Shown here piece after piece: positions 42,294 to 50,930 of a stretch of 64,000 nt of DNA. Position 1 is the stretch's first letter. Each line of letters opens with the position of its first letter. Source of the stretch: Cytobacillus oceanisediminis (GTDB taxonomy: Bacteria > Bacillota > Bacilli > Bacillales > Cytobacillaceae); the NCBI RefSeq assembly GCF_022811925.1, contig NZ_CP065511.1, forward strand, positions 3,961,501-4,025,500, given 5' to 3'. The position numbers were made by a program, and so were the translations under genes. The notes beneath the pieces are model-generated. The model did not search any database, was not told where the DNA came from, and was given only the letters and a program-made list of their open reading frames with translations.

Positions 42294-42325
42294 TAAAAAT
42301 ACCCCGGCATATTATCCGGGGATGA
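42294..42325 (-). terminator. terminator of the S66-family gene
   Basis: ATCCCCGG pairs with CCGGGGTAT, then TTTTTATG on the minus strand. Confidence 0.85.
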
Positions 42326-42326
42326 A

Positions 42327-43304
42327 TTATTTCTGTTCAATCCAAATTTCACTTTCAAAACCTTGTGCTTTTATTGCTGCCTTTCCTCCAATCGGAATAG
42401 TGGCATAAGGCTGTACATGGCCAAAATTCACATCAGCTATCACAGGAATGCCGTGAAGCTCTTTTTTTGAATCAATAATTTTTCTCAGTGCCTCTTCGGT
42501 AACCTGGGAATTCTTCTGAAATCTGCCAATCAGGATTCCTTTGATGCCCTGAGCATCAGGCAGGTGCAGCAGTGATTGAAGATCCCGATCAAAGGTAAGA
42601 GCATGTGATTCCTCATCATCTTCAATAAATAAGATTGAATCCTTTAATGATGGCATGAATTCTGTCCCCTGCAGCAAATTAAGTGTGCATAAATTTCCTC
42701 CAATTAATCTGCCTTCTGCATCCCCTTCCTGGATTACCGTATACCCATTATGTTTGATGAAATGCCTGTCTTCCTGATCAAGATACCATGGATCATCACT
42801 CCAATGTGACGATGCGAGGATTTCATAGGGAGCGTCATTGGTTACTGCATTAATAAAAGAATCAAGAGTGTACTCAAACCCATGTTTCACACCGAAGCTT
42901 GAAAAATGCGGGCCTGAATAGGTGATCAATCCTGTTTTTTTATAAATGGCCCCCTGCAGTGCTGTGATATCACTAAATCCGCAAAATATTTTCGGATTGT
43001 CTTTTATTATCTCGAAGTCTATGTAATTCAAAAGCTGGTTGGCGTTATAGCCGCCAATCACTGTCAGGATTCCCTTTACATTAGGATCAGTAAAAGCATC
43101 ATGCAAATCTTCAATTCTCTCTTCAATAGAAGTACTGAAAAACTCATCATGCAGTTCTGCATTTTTACCGTATGTTACTGTGAATCCAAGCTGATTCAGC
43201 CGTTCCTGGGCAATTCGCAATTGTTCTCCTTTTATGATGGCCATGCTTCTTGACGGTGCAATGACCCGGATCTCATCACCTGGCTTTAAACGCTCTGCAA
43301 GCAT
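42327..43304 (-). CDS. S66 family LD-carboxypeptidase/MccF-like protein lacking the nucleophile serine
   Basis: A 325-residue protein with clear S66 features: RVIAPSRSM start, GFSDITAL, and the C-terminal catalytic Glu (about 228, LFIEDDEES) and His (296, FGHVQPYATIPIG). The nucleophile motif GGxxS reads GGYNA, with Ala at residue 88. Family members cleave the tetrapeptide L,D bond or detoxify microcin C. With Ala it may be inactive, use another mechanism, or act as a binding protein. The codon is GCC, so this is not a one-base read error from TCC/AGC at every position, though TCC to GCC is a single change. Confidence 0.88.
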   Translation of the reverse strand: MLAERLKPGDEIRVIAPSRSMAIIKGEQLRIAQERLNQLGFTVTYGKNAELHDEFFSTSIEERIEDLHDAFTDPNVKGILTVIGGYNANQLLNYIDFEIIKDNPKIFCGFSDITALQGAIYKKTGLITYSGPHFSSFGVKHGFEYTLDSFINAVTNDAPYEILASSHWSDDPWYLDQEDRHFIKHNGYTVIQEGDAEGRLIGGNLCTLNLLQGTEFMPSLKDSILFIEDDEESHALTFDRDLQSLLHLPDAQGIKGILIGRFQKNSQVTEEALRKIIDSKKELHGIPVIADVNFGHVQPYATIPIGGKAAIKAQGFESEIWIEQK

Positions 43305-43397
43305 TTTGTCCTCTCCTTTGCCGCTTTTTAGTCTTGTTTATTGTTTTACATTTTATCAAATACAGTCTCGTTGAGAAATAACTGTTTTTACATATTG

Positions 43398-43427
43398 AAA
43401 AAAGGCCAGCTTTAAAGCTTGGCCTTC
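43398..43427 (-). terminator. terminator of the FAD-protein gene
   Basis: AAGGCCAAGCTT pairs with AAGCTGGCCTT, then TTTTTC. Confidence 0.85.
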
Positions 43428-43432
43428 TGCTA

Positions 43433-44899
43433 TTATACTATTGCAGGTTCCCTTCTTGGTGCATTGCTTTTCTTTTCTACGATATCCCTTGCAATCCAAA
43501 CTCCGCAAGCTCCCGCTTGTGCGAGCCCTCTGGTGATGCCCGCACCGTCCCCGCCGACATAAAGACCGCTGATTTCCGTTTCGAAACGGTCATTCAGTCT
43601 TGGGCGCGCAGAGTAAAATTTTGCCTCCACGCCATAGAAAAGTGTATGTTCTGATGCAAGGCCAGGAGATACATGGTTTAAAGCCTCAGTCATTTCAATC
43701 AGGCTTTTCATTGTATTATATGGAAGCACAAGGCCTAAGTCGCCAGGTACCGCCTCTTTTAAGGTTGGCTCCAGGAAACCTTCCTTAATCCTCTTCTCAG
43801 TTGATCTTCTTCCTTTTAATATATCTCCATACTTTTGAACAATGATTCCGCCGTTTGAAAGGCTGTTGGCAAGCCTCGAAATTTCGTGGGCATACTCATT
43901 TGGCTTATCAAACGGTTCTGAGAATGTATGGGATACAAGCAGCGCAAAGTTTGTATTCGGGCTTCCCAGTTTAGGGTCTTTATATGCATGGCCATTCGCC
44001 AGCATGATTCCCGAGTGGTTTTCCACTACGACGTGGCCAGAAGGATTGCTGCAGAATGTCCGTACTCTTGTACCGACAGATGTATTAAATGTGAACTTTC
44101 CTTCGTAAAGATGTTTATTGATCTCTTCCATGACAATATTGGAAGTTTCAACCCGGACGCCAATATCAACCTGATTATTGATCATCTTTAAGCGGCGGGA
44201 CTTCAGGAGGTTTGCCAGCCAAACAGATCCATCTCTCCCTGGTGCTACAACCACCTTATCAGCATGAACCTTATTTCCGGACTTAAGCTTAACTCCCATA
44301 ATGCGATGGCCATCAGGCGTTTTTTCGGTTATGAGATCTTCAACCTCTGTCTTATAGGACATATCAATTTTTTCACGCAAATATTCATAAATGCTTTTTA
44401 GTATTTCAAGGTTCTGCTCCGTACCCAAATGCCTAACCTGTGCACGAAGTAGTTTCAGTCCCGCTGCATAACCGCGGCGCTCAATATCTCTCACTTCATC
44501 CGTCATTGGATCTGTGATGCTTTCAGTTGCACCGTGTTTCAAATTAATTTCATCTACATATTTGATCAATTCAACAACCTGGGAATCAGGGAGATAATCT
44601 GTCATCCAGCCTCCGAATTCACTTGTAATATTGAATTTTCCATCTGAATAAGCACCTGCTCCGCCAAAACCATTGGTGATTGAACATGCCGGCAAACAGC
44701 CTGCATATTCTTTTCTTCCCGCGGCCGGCGGGCATTTCTCAATTTTTTTCTGTAAAATCGGACAATTCCTCCGATAAATATCATGACCTTTATCAATTAA
44801 TAAAATATTTGCTTCAGGCATTTTTAGTGTTAGTTCATAACAAGTAAATATTCCAGCCGGTCCAGCACCGACAACAATAACATCATAATTCGCGTTCAT
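43433..44899 (-). CDS. FAD-dependent oxidoreductase (NAD(P)/FAD family, YhiN/FixC-like)
   Basis: A 488-residue flavoprotein. The N-terminal dinucleotide motif is VVGAGPAGIF (8-17), a second FAD contact is VVAPGRDGSVWL, and GLYVGGDGAGITRGLAQAGACG near the end is the terminal FAD motif. A cysteine-rich stretch (CPILQKKIEKCPPAAGRKEYAGC, shown here in part) around residues 45-70 could be redox active or bind metal. The substrate is unknown. A sigma-A promoter and a PurBox-like inverted pair lie upstream, so purine control is possible. Confidence 0.85.
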   Translation of the reverse strand: MNANYDVIVVGAGPAGIFTCYELTLKMPEANILLIDKGHDIYRRNCPILQKKIEKCPPAAGRKEYAGCLPACSITNGFGGAGAYSDGKFNITSEFGGWMTDYLPDSQVVELIKYVDEINLKHGATESITDPMTDEVRDIERRGYAAGLKLLRAQVRHLGTEQNLEILKSIYEYLREKIDMSYKTEVEDLITEKTPDGHRIMGVKLKSGNKVHADKVVVAPGRDGSVWLANLLKSRRLKMINNQVDIGVRVETSNIVMEEINKHLYEGKFTFNTSVGTRVRTFCSNPSGHVVVENHSGIMLANGHAYKDPKLGSPNTNFALLVSHTFSEPFDKPNEYAHEISRLANSLSNGGIIVQKYGDILKGRRSTEKRIKEGFLEPTLKEAVPGDLGLVLPYNTMKSLIEMTEALNHVSPGLASEHTLFYGVEAKFYSARPRLNDRFETEISGLYVGGDGAGITRGLAQAGACGVWIARDIVEKKSNAPRREPAIV

Positions 44900-44949
44900 C
44901 GTCCTATTCCCCCAGACGCATTATTCGTTAATTTCAACAACCCTAGGTA

Positions 44950-44978
44950 ACTATATCAAACACCGAATAAATGGTCAA
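44950..44978 (-). promoter_or_regulatory. sigma-A promoter of the FAD-protein gene
   Basis: Minus-strand TTGACC, 17 bases, TATAGT. Confidence 0.7.
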
Positions 44979-44987
44979 TCTCTTTTA

Positions 44988-45021
44988 CGAACTATTTAAC
45001 TAAATTAATATATATTGTTCG
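44988..45021. promoter_or_regulatory. PurBox-like inverted pair
   Basis: CGAAC (44988-44992) and GTTCG (45017-45021) are separated by 24 bases, the distance between CGAAC cores in paired PurR boxes. Flanks are AT-rich as in AWWWCCGAACWWT, but the first C is A in both halves. It lies just upstream of the -35 box. Confidence 0.5.
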
Positions 45022-45085
45022 TCTTTATGATAATTTATGTAAAATTCCGTGAATACCAGAGCACCTGCTGGATCCTCAACAAACA

Positions 45086-45112
45086 GAAGGCTGCTCCTAA
45101 AGAGCAGCCTCC
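45086..45112 (-). terminator. terminator of the YjcZ-family gene
   Basis: AGGCTGCTC pairs with GAGCAGCCT around CTAAA, with a modest T-rich tail. Confidence 0.7.
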
Positions 45113-45129
45113 ACAAGATTCATTTTATA

Positions 45130-45300
45130 TTACCAATTTCCACAGCAGCATGCTCCGATAATGATCAATAGAATGAACAATACAACGATCAATGCAAAAC
45201 CGCCATATCCACATCCTCCATAATGAGCACCCGCTACAGGATAGCCATATCCTGGATAGCATGGGTCATAGCCAGCACCAGCAACTGCACCTTTATACAT
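45130..45300 (-). CDS. YjcZ family sporulation protein, 56 residues
   Basis: A 56-residue protein: a Gly/Tyr/Pro-rich N-terminal half ([12 protein letters not shown]) with two isolated cysteines, then the hallmark [18 protein letters not shown] transmembrane helix and a CCC cluster before the terminal GNW. This is the YjcZ/SscA-type family of tiny spore-assembly proteins. GAGGAGTG precedes the ATG at 45300 and a terminator follows. Probably mother-cell expressed during coat assembly. Confidence 0.88.
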   Translation of the reverse strand: MYKGAVAGAGYDPCYPGYGYPVAGAHYGGCGYGGFALIVVLFILLIIIGACCCGNW

Positions 45301-45491
45301 TAATAATCACTCCTCAACAAGATTTCTTGGGCATTTTCAATATTAATGTATGTGGGGTGAACTTGACCCGCATGTGCATTTGCCCATTTTTATAAAAAAA
45401 CGCTGAACTCCATTTTAAACCTTCCACCATAGCCATTATTAGGGTACGATAACATTAAGAGATACAGAAAAGAAGCGGGGGATTCAAACCA

Positions 45492-46583
45492 ATGAAGAAA
45501 AGGAAGATCGGCATATATTTTTTTATCATCACTTTTATATATGGTTTGTATCATTTGTTTGATAGCCTATCTAAAGTTGAAGGGGCAAATCCAACTAACG
45601 TGTATCAAAAGTTATCGTCAAAAGAGAATATCAATTACCTCATTATCGGGGATAGCATTGGCAGAGGGTCAGGTGCGACCTCCAAATCATCTGCATGGTT
45701 TACAAGGCTTGAGCGGCATCTGCATAGTGAATTTGGGATTAAAGCCAAAAGGCATTCAATAGTTCAAAGCGGTGCCACTGCCTTTGAAGGTTTATATAAG
45801 CTTCAGCAATCCGAACATTTAGGGAAAATTGATTTAACTTTTATCGTGTTTGGGGAGAATGACCGCAAATATATGGATGAAAAGCAATTTTCATATTTCT
45901 ACGAAGGGCTTATCCGGAAAACCAAACAGCTCTACCCTGACACCGAGATCATAACCATTACAGAAAATCCGCTTGATAATGAGGCATTTGTTCAGGAAAT
46001 TTCTGTTATTTCTAATCACTATGGTGCAAAAAATGTGGATATGAGAAAGCCATTCGGACAATCCGGATTGCCTGCAGAGGAACTGACAAAGGATATGGTC
46101 CATCCAAATGATGAGGGCTATAAAATATATGCAGATACACTAATCAAGAAAATAAGAGAATTAGCCGGCAGTCATACAGAGATTGCGGAACTTTCTGCCC
46201 CCATTCATGAAAATGAGGATATCGAAATAGCATCCATCCCTCATGTTACCGATATATCGGGTTCATTTATTCACAAAGACGGCATTTGGGAGAGCAGTAA
46301 GGCGGGTGACAGTCTTGAATATCGATTTAGCGGCCCTTTCCTTGGGGTCAATATGATTCGAAGCGAAAAAGGCGGGAAGATGGATGTTTTTATAGATGAT
46401 ATTTATATTACATCTTTATCTGCCTGGTGGCCTCTGACTAAAGAAAGATATCAATATATTGTCAGCGGCCTCGAAAACGGACCGCATCATGTGAAGTTTA
46501 TTGTGACTAAAGAAAAATCAGTGAATAACAGTACTGACGATGCAGTTATTCAAATTTCTTCCATACTTATAAAATCAGAATAG
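45492..46583 (+). CDS. SGNH/GDSL hydrolase with N-terminal membrane anchor
   Basis: A 363-residue protein with an N-terminal hydrophobic segment (about 6-24). The SGNH domain (about 45-215) has block I IIGDSIGRGSG with the nucleophile Ser, the Asn block GENDRK, and the terminal D-x-x-H in KDMVHPNDEGY. Residues 250-360 form a beta-rich module (SLEYRFSGPFLGVNM) of a carbohydrate-binding kind. It probably de-esterifies a surface polymer. GCGGGGG-type spacing precedes the ATG. It is 34 bases upstream of the DUF502 gene. Confidence 0.83.
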   Translation: MKKRKIGIYFFIITFIYGLYHLFDSLSKVEGANPTNVYQKLSSKENINYLIIGDSIGRGSGATSKSSAWFTRLERHLHSEFGIKAKRHSIVQSGATAFEGLYKLQQSEHLGKIDLTFIVFGENDRKYMDEKQFSYFYEGLIRKTKQLYPDTEIITITENPLDNEAFVQEISVISNHYGAKNVDMRKPFGQSGLPAEELTKDMVHPNDEGYKIYADTLIKKIRELAGSHTEIAELSAPIHENEDIEIASIPHVTDISGSFIHKDGIWESSKAGDSLEYRFSGPFLGVNMIRSEKGGKMDVFIDDIYITSLSAWWPLTKERYQYIVSGLENGPHHVKFIVTKEKSVNNSTDDAVIQISSILIKSE

Positions 46584-46617
46584 CAAAGTTTTTTCGTTCG
46601 AAAGAGGAGAGCAATTC

Positions 46618-47217
46618 ATGAAGAGTTTATTCAAGAATTTTATTAATGGGATTCTAACGATTGTGCCCATTATTTTAGCAATATTTGTTGTGGTCAAAAC
46701 CTTTTTGTTTCTTGATGGCATTACAGGGAATCTCTTAAAGCCTTATTTAAAGGATGATTATATCCCTGGAATAGGATTGCTCGCTACACTTATCCTGATT
46801 ACCTTATTAGGATGGCTTTCAACAAAATTCATTACCGGATCCATTATTAAGCTTGCAGATCGACTGCTGGAGAGAATTCCTCTGGTTAAAACGATTTACA
46901 CTGTCATTAAAGATACTGTTCATTCCTTCCTTGGTGAAAAGAAATCATTCTCAAAAGTAGCATTGATTACAATCCCAGGAACTGAAATGAAGAGCCTTGG
47001 GTTTATTACTTCGGAAGGACTGGAAGATTTTTATGACCCGCTGAGGGAATATGCAGCTGTCTATGTACCCCAAACCTTTCAGGTTGCAGGCTTCACGTTT
47101 CTAATACCTAAAGAGCAAATAGAAATCATAGATGTTAAGCCCGAAAATGCAATGAAATTTATTCTATCTGGGGGAATGACCTCGAAGGGAACTCCAGACA
47201 AGGAACGAAGTTTATAA
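46618..47217 (+). CDS. DUF502 family membrane protein
   Basis: A 199-residue protein with two TM helices (about 10-32 and 52-75), then the conserved cytoplasmic block ERIPLVKTIYTVIKDTVHSF and YVPQTFQVAGFTFLIPKEQI, which defines DUF502. Function is unknown; relatives are widespread and envelope associated. AAGAGGAGAG precedes the ATG. It probably shares a transcript with the SGNH gene and ends at a strong terminator. Confidence 0.85.
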   Translation: MKSLFKNFINGILTIVPIILAIFVVVKTFLFLDGITGNLLKPYLKDDYIPGIGLLATLILITLLGWLSTKFITGSIIKLADRLLERIPLVKTIYTVIKDTVHSFLGEKKSFSKVALITIPGTEMKSLGFITSEGLEDFYDPLREYAAVYVPQTFQVAGFTFLIPKEQIEIIDVKPENAMKFILSGGMTSKGTPDKERSL

Positions 47218-47225
47218 AAAATCAT

Positions 47226-47256
47226 GTATAAAGCCGCCCAATCATTGGCGGCTTTT
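47226..47256. terminator. bidirectional terminator
   Basis: AAGCCGCC pairs with GGCGGCTT, then TTTTC; shared by DUF502 and the convergent IIA gene. Confidence 0.85.
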
Positions 47257-47261
47257 TCTGA

Positions 47262-47759
47262 TTATTTCGCAGTAACTGTCATTACTGTTGATGTACCTCT
47301 CGTTACGGCTCCTGCTGCATTCTTCTCAAGAGATGCAACCTGGTCGCCATTGGTGACAATAATCGGTGTGACTGTACTCTTTGCCTTTTCTTTAACTAGA
47401 GCTAAATCAAAAGTGACAAGCTTATCACCTTGGCTGACCTTTGATCCCTCGGAAATATGGGTCTCAAACCCTTCCCCTTTCATCGAAACCGTTTCAAGGC
47501 CAATATGAATTAAAATCTCGGCACCATTCTCAGCACGAATGCCAATTGCATGCTTGGTAGGGAACACTTGAACTACTTCTCCATTTACCGGGGAAACGAC
47601 TACCCCTTCAGAAGGTTCGATTGCAATACCGTCCCCCATCATTCTTTCTGCAAAAACTGGATCGGGCACTTCTTCCAGTTTAACTGCTGTACCTGTCAAA
47701 GCAGCCTTAACCTCAATTGCTTTGACCGTTTCCTTTTTGCCGAATAATTTTTTAAACAT
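47262..47759 (-). CDS. PTS glucose-type EIIA domain protein (YpqE-like)
   Basis: A 165-residue stand-alone EIIA-Glc. VVSPVNGEVVQVFPTKHAIGIRAENGAEILIHIGLETV (quoted in pieces: PVNGEVVQV, ILIHIGLETV) contains both conserved histidines, the second being the phospho-acceptor. It receives phosphate from HPr and passes it to a sugar-specific EIIB; none is adjacent. ATG at 47759 follows GAAGGTG. Its closest positional match is B. subtilis ypqE, near msrA/msrB. Confidence 0.88.
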   Translation of the reverse strand: MFKKLFGKKETVKAIEVKAALTGTAVKLEEVPDPVFAERMMGDGIAIEPSEGVVVSPVNGEVVQVFPTKHAIGIRAENGAEILIHIGLETVSMKGEGFETHISEGSKVSQGDKLVTFDLALVKEKAKSTVTPIIVTNGDQVASLEKNAAGAVTRGTSTVMTVTAK

Positions 47760-47777
47760 AAAAACACCTTCCATTTC

Positions 47778-48218
47778 TTAGTTTGCATCATTAAATAATG
47801 GCAGAAATTCTTTGTAGCCTTCTTCCTCCATCTTTTCCTTGGGGATAAACCGAAGCGCAGCAGAATTAATGCAATAACGGAGGCCAGCAGGTCCCGGTCC
47901 ATCATCAAAAACATGTCCCAGATGGGAATCAGCCGTTTTACTTCTCACTTCAGTCCTGACCATAAAGTGACTGCGGTCTTCCTTTTCCAGAACTTCTTCA
48001 TCTTCAATAGGCTTAGTGAAGCTCGGCCAGCCACAGCCGGCATCATATTTGTCTTTTGAGCTGAAAAGAGGCTTGCCAGAAACAATATCAACATAGATTC
48101 CGTCTCTGAACTCATTCCAATATTCATTTCGGAATGGCGGTTCTGTCCCATTATTCTGGGTTACTTCATATTGCATTGGACCAAGTTTTTGCTTTAAATC
48201 TTCTTTATTTTTTGTCAT
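47778..48218 (-). CDS. msrB: peptide methionine-R-sulfoxide reductase MsrB
   Basis: A 146-residue Msr[35 protein letters not shown] and the active-site Cys in [10 protein letters not shown] are all present. One Cys of the usual Zn CxxC pairs is absent, as in the zinc-free group. It reduces R-methionine sulfoxide in proteins and overlaps msrA by 4 bases, the standard pair in Bacillus. Confidence 0.95.
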   Translation of the reverse strand: MTKNKEDLKQKLGPMQYEVTQNNGTEPPFRNEYWNEFRDGIYVDIVSGKPLFSSKDKYDAGCGWPSFTKPIEDEEVLEKEDRSHFMVRTEVRSKTADSHLGHVFDDGPGPAGLRYCINSAALRFIPKEKMEEEGYKEFLPLFNDAN

Positions 48219-48754
48219 TTACTTTCACCCCAATGCTTATTAATAAATGCCTTTCTTCCAGACCCGGTTTGATAGGCATTGTATCTTTCCGGATTCTTTT
48301 TGTAATAATGCTGGTGATAGTCTTCTGCAGGGTAAAAGTCAGAAGCAGGCAGAATCTTAGTAACAATCGGTTTTGTAAAAGGACCGGTTTCTTCAAGCTT
48401 TTGTTTTGATTCTTCTGCTGTCTGTTTTTGTTTTGCATTATGATAGAAAATAGCCGTCTGATAGGATTGACCTCGATCATAAAACTGGCCGCCTTCATCA
48501 GTTGGATCTATCTGCTGCCAATATAGTTCAAGAAGCTTTTCATAAGGGAAAACCTCAGGATCAAATGTTATTTGAACCGCTTCATAATGGCCAGTGGTTT
48601 CGGAACAGACTTCCTGATAAGTTGGATTTTTCACATTCCCTCCGGTATATCCGGATTTTACTTCTTTAATTCCAGGCTGTTCATCAAAAGGCTTTACCAT
48701 ACACCAAAAGCAGCCTCCTGCAAATGTTGCCTTTTCAAATTGTTTCTCTGTCAT
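48215..48754 (-). CDS. msrA: peptide methionine-S-sulfoxide reductase MsrA
   Basis: A 179-residue MsrA. The active site is AGGCFWCM (Cys about 14), followed by VKSGYTGGN and [12 protein letters not shown], with the YYKKNPERY end. It reduces S-methionine sulfoxide using thioredoxin. AGAGGTGGAG precedes the ATG; the stop overlaps the msrB start, so they are coupled. Confidence 0.95.
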   Translation of the reverse strand: MTEKQFEKATFAGGCFWCMVKPFDEQPGIKEVKSGYTGGNVKNPTYQEVCSETTGHYEAVQITFDPEVFPYEKLLELYWQQIDPTDEGGQFYDRGQSYQTAIFYHNAKQKQTAEESKQKLEETGPFTKPIVTKILPASDFYPAEDYHQHYYKKNPERYNAYQTGSGRKAFINKHWGESK

Positions 48755-48855
48755 TTACTCCACCTCTTTCCGGCACTTTTCTATCTTTTATTTTTCCCTT
48801 AGAAAGATGATTTAAAGCTATATACATAAGATTAATGAAAAGATTCATTATATGC

Positions 48856-48886
48856 AAAAGAAACCTCTTTGCTGAAGAGGTTTCTG
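48856..48886 (-). terminator. terminator of the RsgA-paralogue gene
   Basis: AGAAACCTCTT pairs with AAGAGGTTTCT around GCTG/CAGC, with T-rich tail. Confidence 0.8.
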
Positions 48887-48891
48887 AATTT

Positions 48892-49950
48892 TTACATTCT
48901 TTTGCTCTTTACTCCACCGCTCAATTTTTTCCAGCGTTTGCGCTCTTCAGATTGGGCTCTCTTATCCTGCTTTCTGTCCAAATAAGCGAGTTCCTTGAGA
49001 AGCTTTTTATAGCTGTTAAGACGTGCCCTTGATATGCTTCCATCCTCTATTAACCTATGCACAGCGCAGCCTGGCTCATTTTCATGTGTACAGTCCCTGA
49101 ATCTGCAGTTTTCAGCGGCTTGCTCAATATCTGTGAAGCTTTCAGAAAGCCCGCTTTCACTTTCCCACAGCTGAAGCTCTCTCATTCCTGGAGTATCAAT
49201 TAATATGGCACCCTCAGGAAGAAGGATGAGTTCCCGATGGGTAGTTGTATGCTTTCCTTTATCATCACTTATTCTAATATCCTGGACTTTTTGCTTATCC
49301 GCGCCTAGAAGGTAATTTGTAAGAGTGGATTTCCCTACGCCTGAAGAGCCGAGTAAGGCGATTGTTTTTCCTGGCTCTAAAAACGGCTTAAGCTGGTCTA
49401 TTCCCTTCTCTTCAATGACACTGATTGAGATAACAGGAACACCCATGGCAACACTATCCACCTCAGCAAGCTTACCCTCCAGATTTTCACAAAGGTCAGC
49501 CTTGGTAAGAACAATGACAGGAGTTGCCCCGCTTTCCCATGATAAAAGCAAATAACGTTCCAATCTCCTTAAGTTAAGATCCTCGTTAAGAGAATTAACC
49601 AGGAAAATAGTGTCTACATTAGCTGCTACAATTTGCTCTTCAGTATTCATCCCTGCAGTTTTCCGTGAAAATTTGCTTTTTCTTGGAAGGACTGCATGAA
49701 TCGTACCTCGCTGTTCGCCCGCCCTTTCTTTGATGACAACCCAGTCACCGACAGCAGGATAATCTTCCCTTGATGATGCATCGAAAGAAAACTTCCCTGA
49801 TACTTCACAAAGCATTTCCCCGTTATCTGCCCAAACGCGATACATTCTTTTATGCTCTAGTGCAACACGGCCAATTTGATACTCTTTTTCTTCATACGCT
49901 GAAAACGCCTGTTTAAAGAAGTTATTAAATCCAAATTTATTGATTGTCAA
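48892..49950 (-). CDS. ribosome-associated GTPase, RsgA family paralogue
   Basis: About 352 residues: an OB-like N-terminal domain, then a circularly permuted GTPase with G4 LTKADL before G1 LLGSSGVGKST and G3 DTPGMREL, and a C-terminal zinc-binding segment CRFRDCTHENEPGCAVH (three Cys, one His). RsgA acts in late 30S ribosome assembly. It is longer than B. subtilis RsgA (298) and lacks its usual prkC/rpe neighbours, so it is probably the second, paralogous copy. TTG at 49950 is preferred because GGAGG lies directly upstream of it; ATG at 49965 has no site. Confidence 0.85.
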   Translation of the reverse strand: MTINKFGFNNFFKQAFSAYEEKEYQIGRVALEHKRMYRVWADNGEMLCEVSGKFSFDASSREDYPAVGDWVVIKERAGEQRGTIHAVLPRKSKFSRKTAGMNTEEQIVAANVDTIFLVNSLNEDLNLRRLERYLLLSWESGATPVIVLTKADLCENLEGKLAEVDSVAMGVPVISISVIEEKGIDQLKPFLEPGKTIALLGSSGVGKSTLTNYLLGADKQKVQDIRISDDKGKHTTTHRELILLPEGAILIDTPGMRELQLWESESGLSESFTDIEQAAENCRFRDCTHENEPGCAVHRLIEDGSISRARLNSYKKLLKELAYLDRKQDKRAQSEERKRWKKLSGGVKSKRM

Positions 49951-49990
49951 TGTTTGTTCCTCCATGCTTATAGAAATTTAATTTACATAT

Positions 49991-50020
49991 AAAAAACCAT
50001 AGGCAATCAGCCCATGGTTT
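49991..50020 (-). terminator. terminator of the 23-codon unit
   Basis: AACCATGGGC pairs with GCCTATGGTT around TGATT, then TTTTATA on the minus strand. Confidence 0.8.
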
Positions 50021-50068
50021 GATAATGCAAAGTTCAATAAGCAGTGGAAAACTAACTGGTCCGCTCGA

Positions 50069-50140
50069 TTAAACGATCTCCATTTGGGCTGTGCCTGAAT
50101 TATTTACAATGAACGTATTTGCATAAAGTTCTCTTTTCAT
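50069..50140 (-). CDS. possible 23-residue peptide gene
   Basis: ATG at 50140, 23 codons, TAA. The peptide starts MKRELYANTFIVNNSG and ends QMEIV; it is not hydrophobic enough for a membrane anchor. A GTGGGTGATG site precedes it. A sigma-A promoter lies about 35-60 bases upstream and a terminator 50 bases downstream, so the whole is a compact transcription unit. It could encode a signalling peptide or be a small RNA in which the frame is accidental. Confidence 0.5.
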   Translation of the reverse strand: MKRELYANTFIVNNSGTAQMEIV

Positions 50141-50172
50141 AGCACATCACCCACTTTCGTCTATTTGTTTAT

Positions 50173-50201
50173 ATTATATGGAATATTGCACCAGAAGTAA
50201 A
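50173..50201 (-). promoter_or_regulatory. sigma-A promoter of the 23-codon unit
   Basis: Minus-strand TTTACT, 17 bases, TATAAT. Confidence 0.7.
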
Positions 50202-50312
50202 GCCCTTTTATTTTCTTTACTTCATTTTCCCAATGCGGCATTCACCCAGGCAATAGCATATGTTCTTGAGGCAATTCTGATTCCAGACTAATGGGTTCAA
50301 ATACTCGTTAAC

Positions 50313-50349
50313 AGAAAAAGGAATCCTTTGCGAAAGGATTCCTTTTTCT
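50313..50349 (-). terminator. terminator of the ypmQ/R/S group
   Basis: AAAAAGGAATCCTTT pairs with AAAGGATTCCTTTTT around GCG/CGC. Confidence 0.9.
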
Positions 50350-50930
50350 CATTTAACCGGCACAAGAAGAGTAAAACGAATATCGTCATGCTTTAAATTA
50401 AATTCATCCACTTTTACTTTCACATCACTTTTCAGCTTCATTTCCTGCAGCGACACATAAATTCGTTCTTTCTGCGGCTGGATTGTAACCCCTTCTGGAA
50501 GCTTGTAGCGGTCTTTTACCAGCTTCAGGACATGTGATACAGGGAGATTCAGCTGTCCTACAGATATAGACTTTTGCTGAAGGACTACATCCCCATTCTC
50601 CAAGGCTTCTGGTTCAAATGATAATGTCATTTGCAGATCCTGGCTGAAGAAAGGGATTGTGCCATATAAATCAACTTCATCATTCAGGAGAACTTTATAA
50701 TCTATTGCCCCTGTCAGTCCTTCTTTTTCAAGATAGTGGTTAATGACTCTGTTCAAGTCTTCTTTATTGGCTTTTATGTTAAAAGGAACATAATTATCAC
50801 TATTCTCGTTGATCGCTGTATAGTCTTCATCATCTGCCGGCATGCTGATAAAAATAAACAGCACAATTAAGATGAGTGCATTAATGACCAGCAGCGCAAA
50901 AAACAGCTTTTTCCATTTGCTATCTTTCAA
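50349..50930 (-). CDS. ypmS: YpmS family membrane-anchored protein
   Basis: A 193-residue protein with one N-terminal TM (about 8-28) and an extracytoplasmic domain of alternating strands (FNIKANKEDLNRVINHYL, SISVGQLNLPVSHVLKLV, DIRFTLLVPVK) matching YpmS (DUF2140). Its start overlaps the ypmR-like stop by 11 bases, so the two are coupled. Function unknown; the operon suggests a lipid or envelope role. Confidence 0.85.
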   Translation of the reverse strand: MKDSKWKKLFFALLVINALILIVLFIFISMPADDEDYTAINENSDNYVPFNIKANKEDLNRVINHYLEKEGLTGAIDYKVLLNDEVDLYGTIPFFSQDLQMTLSFEPEALENGDVVLQQKSISVGQLNLPVSHVLKLVKDRYKLPEGVTIQPQKERIYVSLQEMKLKSDVKVKVDEFNLKHDDIRFTLLVPVK

